A stretch of 64,000 nt of DNA, taken from the NCBI GenBank assembly GCA_963803295.1, contig CAWDMC010000003.1:62001-126000 (forward strand), written 5' to 3'. A program made the translations under genes and the position numbers. Under the pieces are notes generated by a model that saw only the letters and a program-made list of their open reading frames with translations, searched no databases and was not told the origin of the DNA. Below are positions 1-9,562 of the stretch, piece after piece. Every line of letters begins with the position of its first letter. Position 1 is the stretch's first letter. Source of the stretch: CAWDMC01 sp963803295 (GTDB lineage: Bacteria > Acidobacteriota > Terriglobia > UBA7540).

Positions 1-837
1 CGACTTCTCTCGAAGGATACCGTCGATCCTTCCGGATTCGAGCAGGCCGCCTGCATGCCGCACGAGTGCGCCATCTTCCCAGCCGAGCGTGGCAACGAAG
101 TGGGCGGTAAGGGTGGCGGCCGTGGTGAACTCGAGACCGGCCGCCGCTGCGGTTGACTCTGCGCCCAAAGCCGCAAGCCGCGGCACCAGCCTCCCGGTCG
201 CGTTCATCACCTGTCCGATCTCGTCAACGCTCGAAAACGTTCCGGTGCCGAGGATCGGCTGATCCACCATCACCAGCCACCGGGCGGATACACCGAAGAC
301 GCCGTCGAAGTAACGCTCACCTGTAATAGCTTGATTCGATCCGGTGATCGAAAAGAGCCCCTGCTTGACGACCCGGTTGGGCGAGAAAGGGAAGTAGGCC
401 TCCAGCACCAGTTGAACGTCCTGAGGAGCGGTCAGCCGGCCGACCACGGTGCTCTCATCGACCCGTGACCACTCCAGAGTGATAACACTCTGGCGCGGAT
501 GGTGGCGCCATGACAGACGGCAATAGGAGGCGTCCGGGGCATGAGGCCCCACTTCGCCCACGGCTTTGAAGATACCTGCCCCATCGAGAAAACTGCCGCT
601 GCGCGAACCGACGCGAAGGCCGAACGAAGCGGGTTGGTCAAAAGCGCGAGCCAGAAAAACAACTCCGTTCCAGGCGCCCGGATCTACAGCGTCGATCGTT
701 ATGCTCTCAAACTGGAATGGACTTTGCCCGACGGCTTGAGGGCTCGCGGCAGCAGTCAGCGTCCGCAAAGCCAGAACACTGAGCAATAGAATCCTGAGGT
801 TTGTCCTATTCATCGGGTCACAGTTCGTCGGGGTCAT
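1..837 (-). CDS. Secreted protein, N-terminal part (possible glycoside hydrolase N-domain), runs off the left edge
   Basis: An open frame with no stop runs from an ATG at 837 to the window edge, so the C-terminus is missing and about 279 residues are visible. The start is supported by AGGAGG about 11 nt upstream. A second ATG at 813 lacks such a site. Residues 9-33 form a signal peptide (basic start, Leu-rich core, Ala-rich end at TAAAS), so the protein is exported. The mature part is beta-strand rich, with a stretch around residues 115-150 (LEWSRVDEST, VGRLTAP, LVLEAYFP) that resembles the N-terminal sandwich domain of GH63/MGH-like glycosidases and debranching-type enzymes. No catalytic domain lies inside the window, so the enzyme assignment is a weak inference. 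It is divergent from leuA. Confidence 0.6.
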   Translation of the reverse strand, partial: MTPTNCDPMNRTNLRILLLSVLALRTLTAAASPQAVGQSPFQFESITIDAVDPGAWNGVVFLARAFDQPASFGLRVGSRSGSFLDGAGIFKAVGEVGPHAPDASYCRLSWRHHPRQSVITLEWSRVDESTVVGRLTAPQDVQLVLEAYFPFSPNRVVKQGLFSITGSNQAITGERYFDGVFGVSARWLVMVDQPILGTGTFSSVDEIGQVMNATGRLVPRLAALGAESTAAAAGLEFTTAATLTAHFVATLGWEDGALVRHAGGLLESGRIDGILREKS

Positions 838-1292
838 TTTAGGGTTTCCTCCTACGGAGGGCCAGGATTGGATCGTGCTCAGCGAGCTTCGTTCGCAACA
901 CCTAGGGTAGATCGTAGACGAAGCTCAGGAGTCGGGTGGCGGCTGGGAAGGCAAGCGGACGATTTATCCGCGCGCCCGAGCAACACTCCATGTTACGCTT
1001 CCAGGTCGCTGGTTGAAACACGCAGGCGGGAGGGCCGAGGTTCCCATTGTCGAAGCTCCTGCGGACCGGTCGGTGTTGTGGCCTTGGTGAGTGACAGGCA
1101 GCAGCCTTTAGCGCTGCGTTTGAGCAGGCCGTTTTGTAGCGCTCCTCTCCGGCGCTGATCAGTCATCTGCCCGTGCCGACCGGCTAATCGTCTCATCCAA
1201 AACAGTTTTGAGCCGCCACGAATTCGGCCCTCGGGCTCGGTGTCCGCATCCCGCGGCCGGGCTGGAGCCGTTAAGACGGGAGGACTATACTA
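838..1292. other. Intergenic region between divergent genes
   Basis: This 455-bp gap separates the divergent secreted-protein gene and leuA. I see no convincing gene, leader peptide rich in Leu codons, T-box or tRNA. Around 1134-1158 a TTGTAGCGC followed by GGCGCTG looks like a diverged copy of the palindromic element seen at 15987 and 17917. No clear -35/-10 pair was found for leuA. Confidence 0.5.
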
Positions 1293-2858
1293 ATGTCAAT
1301 GAAAACTCCAAGTGATATGAGTAAGGAACAAAAAGTAGCGGTCTTCGACACCACGCTTAGGGACGGCGAACAAGCGGCCGGGACCCGACTTGGCAGCCGG
1401 GATAAGCTGACCCTGGCGCGACAGTTGGTGCGGCTAAAAGTCGACGTTATCGAGGCGGGCTATCCCGCCTCTTCGCCCGAAGACTTCGAGGCGGTCAAGC
1501 GGATCGCGCAGGAGATTGAAGGCCCGGTAATCTGTGGTCTGTCGCGCGCCGTGCCCGAGGACATCGAGGCCTGCGGCAAAGCGCTGGCCAGGGCCAAAAG
1601 GCCCCGCATTCACACCGGGATTGGCGTCTCGGATATTCACATCCTGGGGAAATTCCGCGACGAGAAGTATGGCAAGACCCTGGGCGAGAAGAAGGTCAAA
1701 ATGGTGCGGATGGCGGTAGACGCGGTCAAGCGCGCCCGCAGCTACGCCGATAGCGTCGAGTTTTACGCCGAAGACTCTGGCCGCGCCGACCCGACGTATC
1801 TCTACGAAGTGGTTGAGGCCGCCATCGATGCCGGCGCGACCGTGGTGAACATTCCCGATACCACCGGCTACGCCGTGCCGGAGCAATACGGGGCGCTCAT
1901 TCTCGGTATTCGCGAGAACGTCAAGAATATCCAGCGAGCCACCATCAGCGTCCACTGCCACGACGACTTGGGAATGGCGGTGGCCAACTCGCTGGCCGGC
2001 ATCCGCAACGGTGCCCGCCAGGTGGAAGGCACCATCAACGGCATTGGCGAACGGGCGGGGAACGCGGCGCTCGAAGAAATCGTCATGGCAATCCGCACTC
2101 GTGCCGACTTCTTTAGCGTGACGACCAGCATCGACACGCACGAGTTGGGCCGCACCAGCCGCCTGGTGTCTGACTTGCTCGGCACGGTAGTTCCGCCCAA
2201 TAAGGCCGTGGTGGGCGGAAATGCCTTTTCTCACAGCTCAGGAATCCACGTGGATGGATTTCTAAAGGACCGGCAGACCTACGAAATCATGCGTCCGGAA
2301 GACGTGGGCCTCACCGAAAGCCACGTGGTTTTGACCGCCCGCACCGGACGCGCCGGCTTGCGGGCGCGCCTCGAAAAGCTGGGATACCAGCTCTCCAAAG
2401 AGGATCTGGATGTCACCTACCAGCGGTTTCTGACGGTCGCGGATAAGAAGCTGGAGGTCTTCGATGCGGACCTGGTTGCCATCATGCACGACGAACTACA
2501 CCCGGTGCCCGAAGTCTGGCAGCTCGAATACCTGCAGGTTGCGAGCGGCACGTCGGCCATCCCGACCGCTACTCTGCGCCTGCGCGTCCATGGCGAGCAG
2601 CGGGAGGGCGCCGCCATCGGAAACGGCCCGGTGGACGCTGTCTACAAAGCGATTACCGCGCTGGCCGGCGACTCGGCCCGGCTGGTGCGCTATGACATTC
2701 ATGCCGTCACCAGCGGCACGGGAGCCCTGGGCGAAGTCACGGTGCAGCTCGAAAAAGGAGAGCGTAGGGTATTGGGGCGGGGCGTCTCCACCGATGTGAT
2801 CGAAGCCAGCGCCAAAGCTTATCTGGATGGGCTCAACCGGCTGGCGCATATGAGCTAG
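1293..2858 (+). CDS. leuA: 2-isopropylmalate synthase LeuA
   Basis: Condenses acetyl-CoA with 2-oxoisovalerate to give 2-isopropylmalate, the first committed step of leucine synthesis, in the cytoplasm. The 521-residue protein has the HMGL-like TIM barrel with the signature DTTLRDGEQ near residue 19, the metal-binding HCHDD around residue 222 and NGIGERAGNAALEEI just after it. A regulatory alpha/beta C-terminal domain (about 390-515) is the usual site of leucine feedback. Length fits the short type-1 LeuA family. Citramalate synthase (CimA) is the main alternative; the overall sequence fits LeuA better. The start has GGGAGG nine bases upstream; a second in-frame ATG lies at 1299. No other leu genes are next to it, so it appears to be monocistronic here. 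Confidence 0.93.
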   Translation: MSMKTPSDMSKEQKVAVFDTTLRDGEQAAGTRLGSRDKLTLARQLVRLKVDVIEAGYPASSPEDFEAVKRIAQEIEGPVICGLSRAVPEDIEACGKALARAKRPRIHTGIGVSDIHILGKFRDEKYGKTLGEKKVKMVRMAVDAVKRARSYADSVEFYAEDSGRADPTYLYEVVEAAIDAGATVVNIPDTTGYAVPEQYGALILGIRENVKNIQRATISVHCHDDLGMAVANSLAGIRNGARQVEGTINGIGERAGNAALEEIVMAIRTRADFFSVTTSIDTHELGRTSRLVSDLLGTVVPPNKAVVGGNAFSHSSGIHVDGFLKDRQTYEIMRPEDVGLTESHVVLTARTGRAGLRARLEKLGYQLSKEDLDVTYQRFLTVADKKLEVFDADLVAIMHDELHPVPEVWQLEYLQVASGTSAIPTATLRLRVHGEQREGAAIGNGPVDAVYKAITALAGDSARLVRYDIHAVTSGTGALGEVTVQLEKGERRVLGRGVSTDVIEASAKAYLDGLNRLAHMS

Positions 2859-3101
2859 AGCCCGACAGACGGAGATGCAGCAGACGTGACATCGGACCCT
2901 TTCTTGCCGCCCACAGAGCGTACGTCGATGCTGAGGCAACCTGGCCGCAGGACGGTGCACTCTACGGTTGGGTTCCGATCAATGCTTTCGCCGGCGGCTT
3001 GAGGAGACTTCGATCGCCCCAGCCGCGTCCAACACCGCTGCCTCGCACAGGGTTCGATCATGCCCGATCGACACTCACCTAGACTAGCCGGTGCCGCCTT
3101 G

Positions 3102-3505
3102 TCAGTTGCTGCTCTTTGCCCATCGCTTGATCTTCTTGGCTAGTTTTTCAATCTGGGTCGCTTTCTCCGCGGTGTTTACTGCCATCACGTCTTCATTCGC
3201 TTTTGCCAGTTCACTCTTGAGCGAATTGGCCAACTCCGCGAGCGCTGCTGCATCACGCTTCACCTCCTCTAGCTGAGCCTTGAGCTTCTCCCTGTCCGCC
3301 GCCGACCTGGTGGAGGTGTGGTGGTGGGGAGGGGGGGGACACCCAAGTTCATCATGTTTCTCTCGATCGACATATTCTGCTGAGCAGCTTGAGCTTGCTT
3401 GACTACTAGATCCAAAACGCCCAAAGCGACCGTTGCAGTAATTACAACCCTGAGCAAAACAAAGACAGTCCACCGAGAGTTGCAGTGAAGAGAGAATAGA
3501 TCCAT
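3102..3505 (-). pseudogene. Small membrane-anchored coiled-coil protein, frame broken at a poly-C tract
   Basis: Two overlapping frames together make one plausible protein. The first begins at ATG 3505 with a good ribosome site (AGGAGAT) and encodes a short cytoplasmic start, one hydrophobic segment (about residues 13-35) and a linker with QNMSIERNMMNLG. The second, ending at 3102, encodes a Lys/Glu/Ala-rich coiled coil starting at DREKLKAQLEEVKRD and ending WAKSSN. They are joined if one base is added in the run of eight G at 3331-3338 (C on the coding strand). The protein would be about 134 residues, with one membrane helix and a coiled-coil tail. Function is unknown. The break may be a sequencing error in the homopolymer, true decay, or slippage-based switching. 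Confidence 0.55.
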
Positions 3506-3731
3506 GGGGATCTCCTGTCTTCGTCCTGCGGAGCCGATCAACCAGCTTCGCGAACTTGTGAATTTGCCTGAAGTATATTCCCGCGGGAAGGTACAAGCAA
3601 CCAAGCAAGGCAGACTAACAGACTGGTGCTTCACCATCATTAGGCGGGTGACCGTGCTGTTCGGGTGGATTGCACAAGCGGATCGCGCGGGGTCGCCGGC
3701 AGTGAACTGGCGTACCTCCGAAGCCCTAACG

Positions 3732-5270
3732 CTACCGAAGGTCAGAGGCCGAGGAGAGGGGAGGCGCGGCCGGTGCTTGCGCAGGAGCCTGGGTCGCCAC
3801 CCCGGGGCTCAGGGGCCACTGGCGGCCCGACGTGCGATCGATCAGGTTGAGGATAGTCGTAGGGTAGATCCCAAACCACAGCAACAAAATGGTCAGGGCA
3901 GTGAGCGCCAAAGTCCCGAGGGCGGAGGGACGGGGCCCAGGCAGCGGAGCCGTCTCAGGAACTCGCTCCTCGCCGGAAGCGTAGAGCGCCACCACGATTC
4001 GCAGGTAGTAGTAGAGTCCGATGGCACTGTTCAAGCCCAGAATGATCACCAGGGCCCACAACGCCGAGCCGACGCCGGCACTGATCACGAAGAACTTGCC
4101 CACAAATCCGGCCGTCAGCGGAATGCCGGCAAGCGACAGCAGCATCGCCGTCATGATCCCCGCCGTGAAGGGCCGCCGCCAGAAGAGACCGCGATAGTCC
4201 GACATGGCGTCGGCGTCTCGCTCGGCCGTCGAGAGCGAGGCGATTACGCCGAACCCGCCCAGGGTGGTGATGAAATAGGCCACCAGGTAGAAGCTTGCAG
4301 CCTTGACTCCGTTCGCTCCACCCGCCAGAAATGCCACCAGCAGATAACCGAGATGCGCAATCGAAGAGTACGCCAGGATCCGCTTGACATTGCTCTGCAT
4401 CAGGGCCAGCAGGTTCCCGCCAAACATCGAGGCCACGGCGACAATTGCAAATACCTTGAACAGAGATCCCGAGTAGGCTAATCCAAAGGCGCCGAAATAG
4501 CGCAGCAACACCGCGAACATAGCGCCCTTAGAAACGGTAGCGACAAAGGCTGTAACAGGGGCCGGCGCACCCTCGTAAACATCGGGCGTCCACATGTGGA
4601 ACGGCACCAGGGCGAGCTTGAAGCCGATACCGACGATCATCATGGCGAAGCCCGCGAACAAAACGACGCTGTGGGCGTGATCGCCGCCGGCCATCGCCGC
4701 GATCCGGCCGAATTCCATGGTTCCGGTGTCGGCGTAGACCAAAGCCATACCAAACAGCAGAAAGGCCGCGGAGGCTGCCGCCAATACCAGATATTTCAGC
4801 GAAGCTTCGAGCGAAAGCCGTCGATGACGCGGATAAGCGATGAGGCCATAAAGCGAGACGCTGAGGATTTCGAGTCCGAGGAAGAATGAGGCGAAATGAG
4901 TGCTCTCAGCCAGGACCATGCAACCCAGGGCGGCGATAAGAAGCAGTAGGTAGTATTCTTCGGGCTGTTCGACCCGGCCATCGAGGTAACCGTAAGAGAT
5001 TGCCGCTACGCCCAGGGTCGTGATGAGCACCAGACCGACAAAGAAGAGAGCGTAGGAATCGACCACCAGAAGCGGAGTTACCTGGCGAGGAGCGACCGAG
5101 GCAAGCGCCGGCAGACTCGCAACAGCGGCAATCAAGCCCGCGAAAGTCAGCACCAGGGAAAACTCGTGGCTGCGCATAAAAGCGATCCCGAGCATCACCA
5201 CGATGGAGGTGGCGGTGACGATCAGAAGCGGCAGCAAGGCCAGAAGGTCCGTTCCACTCAAGGGCGTCAC
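3732..5270 (-). CDS. nuoN: NADH-quinone oxidoreductase subunit N
   Basis: Antiporter-like membrane subunit of respiratory complex I, one of three (L, M, N) thought to carry protons across the inner membrane while NADH is oxidised. The 512-residue protein is almost entirely transmembrane helices, with a Pro/Ala-rich tail in the last 25 residues. Length is normal for the family. The start is GTG at 5270, which overlaps the nuoM stop in GTGA (four bases), showing translational coupling. It is the last gene of the nuo operon; no clear hairpin-plus-T terminator follows. Confidence 0.95.
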   Translation of the reverse strand: MTPLSGTDLLALLPLLIVTATSIVVMLGIAFMRSHEFSLVLTFAGLIAAVASLPALASVAPRQVTPLLVVDSYALFFVGLVLITTLGVAAISYGYLDGRVEQPEEYYLLLLIAALGCMVLAESTHFASFFLGLEILSVSLYGLIAYPRHRRLSLEASLKYLVLAAASAAFLLFGMALVYADTGTMEFGRIAAMAGGDHAHSVVLFAGFAMMIVGIGFKLALVPFHMWTPDVYEGAPAPVTAFVATVSKGAMFAVLLRYFGAFGLAYSGSLFKVFAIVAVASMFGGNLLALMQSNVKRILAYSSIAHLGYLLVAFLAGGANGVKAASFYLVAYFITTLGGFGVIASLSTAERDADAMSDYRGLFWRRPFTAGIMTAMLLSLAGIPLTAGFVGKFFVISAGVGSALWALVIILGLNSAIGLYYYLRIVVALYASGEERVPETAPLPGPRPSALGTLALTALTILLLWFGIYPTTILNLIDRTSGRQWPLSPGVATQAPAQAPAAPPLSSASDLR

Positions 5271-6784
5271 CTCACCATCCCCATTGTTCTGAGCGCCGCG
5301 GCTCCGGTGGAGGCAAATTGTTGCATCTGGGTGAGAGCCGCATCAGCGGTCCTGAGTACCGGTTGCGGATAAAAGCCCAACCACAGCAGCATGACCACCA
5401 TGGAGCCGAGGCCCATGGCTTCACGCATCGAGAGGTCAGGTATTTTCCAGCCGTGGATGTTCTCGCCGTGAAAAACACGCGAAACGATCGCCAGCGAATA
5501 GGCCATCGCAAAGATCAACCCGATCGTGGCCGCGATGGTCAGTCCCAGGCTGGCGTGGTAAGAGCCGACCAGCACCAGGAACTCCGCCACAAAATTGCCC
5601 AACCCCGGCAATCCTAGCGATGCCATGGCCAGGAAAAGGCCTATGCCGCTGAGCCGCGGAACCGTGGCCCAAAGACCGCCCATTCGGCGCATGTCGCGCG
5701 TGTGCAGTCGATCCTTGAGCGAGCCCACCAAGAAGAACAATCCGCCGGTGGAGAATCCGTGGCAGATCATCTCCATTACCGATCCCTGCAGCGCCAGTTG
5801 GTTCCAGGCAAACACACCCAGCATGACAAATCCCAGGTGGCTGACGCTGGTGTAGGCCACCAGGCGCTTCAGGTCGGTCTGACCATAAGCCAGGACGGCG
5901 CCGTAAATGATCCCAAGAACTCCGAGCAGCATGGCGACGTGGGCAAACCTGTGTGCCGCATCCGGGAAGAGCGGCACTACAAACCGGATCAAGCCGTAGG
6001 CGCCGGTCTTTAGCATCAGGGCTGCCAGGATAATGCTGCCCGCCGTGGGGGCTTCGGTATGGGCATCCGGCAACCAGGGGTGAAAGGGAAAGGCCGGAAG
6101 TTTCGTGGCGAAGGCGACAAAGAATCCGAGCATCAGCCACAGGGCCAGATGCGGCGTCATGGCGGTGCCGATCAGTTGCGTGTAGTCAAAGGTGTAATTG
6201 CCTGTGGCACGGTGATGGACGAACACCAGGCCTAGAATGGCAATCAGCATCATGAGGCTGCTGGCCTGCGTGAAGATAAAGAATTTGATCGCGGCGTAGA
6301 CGCGATTCTCGTGGCCCCACACCACAATCAGGAAGTACATGGGGATGAGCATAACTTCCCAGAAGAAGTAAAACAGGAACAGATCAAGCGCCAGAAAGAC
6401 GCCCGTGATTCCGGCCAACACCCACATCAAATTGAAGTGGAAGAAAGCGACGCGATCTTGGATCTCATTCCAGGAAGCAACCACCGAAATGATGCCCATG
6501 AAGAAGGTAAGAAGCAACATCAACAGGCTGAGGCCGTCGAGGCCAAAGTGAATGCCAATGCCAAACTGCGGGATCCAGCCGCTGGTGAACTCAATCAGCC
6601 AGGGGCCGTGACCGGTAAGGCTCATCTCGGCAGAATGCTGCTGCCACAGACCGAGCGTAATCACGAAATCTACGCTGATAGCAATGAGCGAGATCCAACG
6701 CGCGGCCAGATGACTCTGGCGACCCGCGACCAGGGCCGCGAGCCCTCCTGCGAGCAGAATAACGACCAGCCAGATCAGTATCAT
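5267..6784 (-). CDS. nuoM: NADH-quinone oxidoreductase subunit M
   Basis: Second antiporter-like proton-pumping subunit of complex I in the inner membrane. The 505-residue protein is a chain of about 14 membrane helices. The conserved Glu of helix 5 is present in FYFFWEVMLIP, and the helix-broken segment with FPFHPWLPDAHTEAPT contains the family's conserved Lys/His region. Length is normal. It overlaps nuoN by four bases and lies 21 bases after nuoL, as expected in one transcript. Confidence 0.96.
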   Translation of the reverse strand: MILIWLVVILLAGGLAALVAGRQSHLAARWISLIAISVDFVITLGLWQQHSAEMSLTGHGPWLIEFTSGWIPQFGIGIHFGLDGLSLLMLLLTFFMGIISVVASWNEIQDRVAFFHFNLMWVLAGITGVFLALDLFLFYFFWEVMLIPMYFLIVVWGHENRVYAAIKFFIFTQASSLMMLIAILGLVFVHHRATGNYTFDYTQLIGTAMTPHLALWLMLGFFVAFATKLPAFPFHPWLPDAHTEAPTAGSIILAALMLKTGAYGLIRFVVPLFPDAAHRFAHVAMLLGVLGIIYGAVLAYGQTDLKRLVAYTSVSHLGFVMLGVFAWNQLALQGSVMEMICHGFSTGGLFFLVGSLKDRLHTRDMRRMGGLWATVPRLSGIGLFLAMASLGLPGLGNFVAEFLVLVGSYHASLGLTIAATIGLIFAMAYSLAIVSRVFHGENIHGWKIPDLSMREAMGLGSMVVMLLWLGFYPQPVLRTADAALTQMQQFASTGAAALRTMGMVR

Positions 6785-6805
6785 GCCGTCACCATGAAGG
6801 CGCCA

Positions 6806-8671
6806 TCATGCGAACACCGCGATCGCCACAAGAATAACCGCACCGGCCGCGATCCCGGCCGCGTACCAGCGGAGCCGTCCGGTCTCGGTGCGGCTAAGCA
6901 AGGTCCAGAATAGCCGGTTGAGCCAGGCCACAAATTTGTAGAACCAGTCCACGATGTCGCTCTTGAACATCCAGGCGAGCGCCCGGAAAGTAAGCACGAA
7001 GACGATATTGTAGAGCGCGTCCATGCCCCAGTTATTGAACCACCAGCGGCTCAGGATCTTGCCGGGAACACTTCCCGCTACCCACTCCGCCAGGACCGGC
7101 CGCCCCAGGAAGACAATCCAAGCAATCAGGATCCCGCCCAGACCGACCGCCGCTGAGATTAGCTGGAAGCTCAGCTCGGAGCCCGCGCCTTCCCGCTCAA
7201 CCACCGCAGGCACAACCGTGTGTAGGAATCTCAGGAACGGACCCTGGAGGTATCCGCCCACAATCGAGAGGAACGCAAGAACCACCAGCGGAACGGTCAT
7301 GGCGCCGCGCGGCGGCTTGTGAACGTGAGTTTTGGCCTCGCCGAAGAAGGTGATAAAGACAGCGCGGAAGATGTAGATCGAGGTCATCAGGGCGCCCACG
7401 ATCCCGCCTAACCACAGCCACTCACTGCCCTGCGAGGAAGACCAAGCGTCCCATAGGATCAGATCCTTGCTATAGAACCCCGCGGTAACAAGTGGAAACG
7501 CCGCCAGAGCGGCGCTGCCGATGAGGAATGTCCAGAACACCACCGGCAGATGTTTGCGAAGACCGCCCATCTTGAACATATCCTGCTCGTGATGCAGCGC
7601 AATGATGATGGCGCCAGCCGCCAAGAAGAGCAGAGCCTTGAAGAAAGCGTGAATCATCAAGTGGAAGATGGCCGCCGACCACGCTCCCACACCGAGCGCC
7701 AGAAACATGTAGCCGATCTGGCTGATGGTCGAGTAGGCGAGCACTTTCTTGATGTCGGTCTGCACCAGTGCACTGAATCCGGCGAGCAGCAGGGTCAGGG
7801 CGCCGACGATCGCCACCCAATGTTGTACGCTGGGGGCGAGGGCGAAAAGGACGTGAGTGCGCGCGATGAGATAGACACCCGCGGTAACCATGGTGGCCGC
7901 GTGGATCAGGGCGCTCACGGGGGTCGGACCTGCCATGGCGTCGGGCAACCAGGTCTGCAGGGGCAGTTGCGCCGACTTACCGACGGCTCCGCCGAGCAGC
8001 AGGGCCGCGGCAGCGACCGCAAGGCCAGAGCCCACCGGCCAGGAGTGCTGTGCAGCATCCATGAGTTGCTGAATGTTAAGGGTGCCGAGATTCAGGAACA
8101 GCAGGAAGAGGCCAATGGTCATGGCCGTATCGCCGACACGGGTAACAATGAAAGCCTTTTGCGCGGCGCGCCCATTAGCGGGATCCTTGTACCAGAACCC
8201 AATCAGCAGGTAGCTGCACAAGCCCACGCCTTCCCAGCCCAGGAACAGCAGCAGAAGATCGTCAGCCAGCACCAGCACCAGCATCGAGGCCACAAACAGG
8301 TTCATGTAGGCGAAGAAACGGCTGTAACCCTCTTCGTCTTCCATATACTCGGTGGAGTAAAGGTGGATTAGCGCCCCGACAAAGGTCACCACAAAAAGCA
8401 TCACAGACGAAATCGGATCGAGGTAGAGGCCAACCGTGGGGCGGAAACTCGCGACATCGATCCAGGTCCATAACACTTGCGTAAAGTGGTTGCCCGTTGG
8501 GGGCGAGCTGAGGAAGGAGCCCACTACACCGAACGTCATCAAGGCCGCGAGCGCCACCGAGCCCACTCCCACCATCGATACCACGCTCTTGGGAAGCCGT
8601 GGTCCGAACAGAATCAGGACCAGGGCGCCGGCAAAGGGAAGCGCCGGAATGAGCCACAGCCATTGCATCAT
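6806..8671 (-). CDS. nuoL: NADH-quinone oxidoreductase subunit L
   Basis: Largest antiporter-like subunit of complex I. Its C-terminal lateral helix braces subunits M and N in known structures. The 621-residue protein shows the expected FLGWEGVGLCSYLLIGFWY with its key Glu, the WLPDAMAGPTPVSALIHAAT helix with conserved Lys upstream, and a long C-terminal extension from about residue 500 onward that fits the lateral helix plus final membrane helix. Length is typical. It sits between nuoK (18-base gap) and nuoM (21-base gap). Confidence 0.96.
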   Translation of the reverse strand: MMQWLWLIPALPFAGALVLILFGPRLPKSVVSMVGVGSVALAALMTFGVVGSFLSSPPTGNHFTQVLWTWIDVASFRPTVGLYLDPISSVMLFVVTFVGALIHLYSTEYMEDEEGYSRFFAYMNLFVASMLVLVLADDLLLLFLGWEGVGLCSYLLIGFWYKDPANGRAAQKAFIVTRVGDTAMTIGLFLLFLNLGTLNIQQLMDAAQHSWPVGSGLAVAAAALLLGGAVGKSAQLPLQTWLPDAMAGPTPVSALIHAATMVTAGVYLIARTHVLFALAPSVQHWVAIVGALTLLLAGFSALVQTDIKKVLAYSTISQIGYMFLALGVGAWSAAIFHLMIHAFFKALLFLAAGAIIIALHHEQDMFKMGGLRKHLPVVFWTFLIGSAALAAFPLVTAGFYSKDLILWDAWSSSQGSEWLWLGGIVGALMTSIYIFRAVFITFFGEAKTHVHKPPRGAMTVPLVVLAFLSIVGGYLQGPFLRFLHTVVPAVVEREGAGSELSFQLISAAVGLGGILIAWIVFLGRPVLAEWVAGSVPGKILSRWWFNNWGMDALYNIVFVLTFRALAWMFKSDIVDWFYKFVAWLNRLFWTLLSRTETGRLRWYAAGIAAGAVILVAIAVFA

Positions 8672-8689
8672 CGGGAATCAGCCTCGAAA

Positions 8690-8998
8690 TTAGCCCTTCA
8701 TGCGATTGGCGAGATCGGCGTCGAGGCTCTTGAACTCGTGATGCAAGCGCAGGACCAACGCCAATCCCACAGAGACCTCAGCCGCCGCCATCGCCAGGAT
8801 AAAGGTAAAAAGCACTTGCCCGTCGGGTTTGCCCCAGTTCCATCCAGCGACGACAAACGCCAGTCCGGCCGCGTTCAGCATGATTTCGACCGACATCAGG
8901 GTATAGAGAATATTGCGCCGCACCAGCAGGCCGATCAACCCCAGGGCAAAAAGGATGCCCGCGAGTAGCAATCCCATCGACATTGAAATCTGCGCCAT
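8690..8998 (-). CDS. nuoK: NADH-quinone oxidoreductase subunit K
   Basis: Small complex I membrane subunit next to NuoJ, with two buried Glu residues in the proton path. Starting at ATG 8998 (MAQISM) gives 102 residues and three membrane helices, matching the family's length of about 100. A longer upstream open frame reaches into nuoJ but its extra 58 residues are not membrane-like, so I reject that start. The conserved acidic helices are visible in MSVEIMLNAAGLAF and LAMAAAEVSVGLAL. It begins five bases after nuoJ ends. Confidence 0.94.
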   Translation of the reverse strand: MAQISMSMGLLLAGILFALGLIGLLVRRNILYTLMSVEIMLNAAGLAFVVAGWNWGKPDGQVLFTFILAMAAAEVSVGLALVLRLHHEFKSLDADLANRMKG

Positions 8999-9003
8999 AG
9001 ATA

Positions 9004-9504
9004 TTACCGGGATGGCTTCTGGCCGCGATGGGCAATGTGGTACGCGCCTACCAAGCCAGCCAGCAGCAGCATCGAGGCCAACTCCACGCCCAACAGGTAC
9101 GGCCCGTAGAGCGCCAGGCCCACTTCCCGCGGACCGACCACGATGCCCTTCGCCTCGCCCAGCGGACGCCACATCACAAAAGCAAATTCAAAAGCCAGGA
9201 TAGCGGTAAGGCCCAGCGGTCCGGCCCAGCCCACGCTGCTCGTCCAGCGCCGCTCCTGCTCCTCCGACCCCTTGCCCAAATTCAGCAGCATCACTACAAA
9301 AACGAAGAGCACGATGATGGCGCCGGCATACACAATCGCCTCGAGCGCAGCGATGAAGGGCGCACCTAAGGTGTAGAACACCAGCGCCACCGAGAGCAAC
9401 GATACCACCAGATAAAGCAGCGAGTGCACGATATTGACCCGGGTGATCACCATGATGGTCGAGATGATCGCTACCGCCGCCGCAATGTAAAAGACGATTG
9501 TCAT
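9004..9504 (-). CDS. nuoJ: NADH-quinone oxidoreductase subunit J
   Basis: Inner-membrane complex I subunit of 166 residues with five predicted helices. The third helix carries the conserved EAIVYAGAIIVLFVFVVML pattern, known for its pi-bulge that moves during the catalytic cycle. Length and composition are normal for the family. It lies 58 bases after nuoI and five bases before nuoK in the same transcript. Confidence 0.95.
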   Translation of the reverse strand: MTIVFYIAAAVAIISTIMVITRVNIVHSLLYLVVSLLSVALVFYTLGAPFIAALEAIVYAGAIIVLFVFVVMLLNLGKGSEEQERRWTSSVGWAGPLGLTAILAFEFAFVMWRPLGEAKGIVVGPREVGLALYGPYLLGVELASMLLLAGLVGAYHIAHRGQKPSR

Positions 9505-9562
9505 CTGTGTAGCTTGCGACCCCTGCCGTCGCCATCACCGTGGGAACCGCCAAGACCTTGCC

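Noticed and set aside
1434..2234. 266-residue open frame antisense to leuA
   Set aside because: It mirrors a complete, well-conserved leuA, has no ribosome site and no domain-like content; high GC makes long antisense frames common.
1293..2858. Citramalate synthase instead of LeuA
   Set aside because: The length, the C-terminal regulatory domain and the overall sequence fit type-1 LeuA better; a clean separation would need phylogeny.
3504..4481. 325-residue plus-strand frame over nuoN
   Set aside because: Arg/Gln-rich, low-quality translation antisense to a clear nuoN.
7550..8371. 273-residue plus-strand frame over nuoL
   Set aside because: Antisense shadow of nuoL; composition rich in Gln, His and Arg with no motif.
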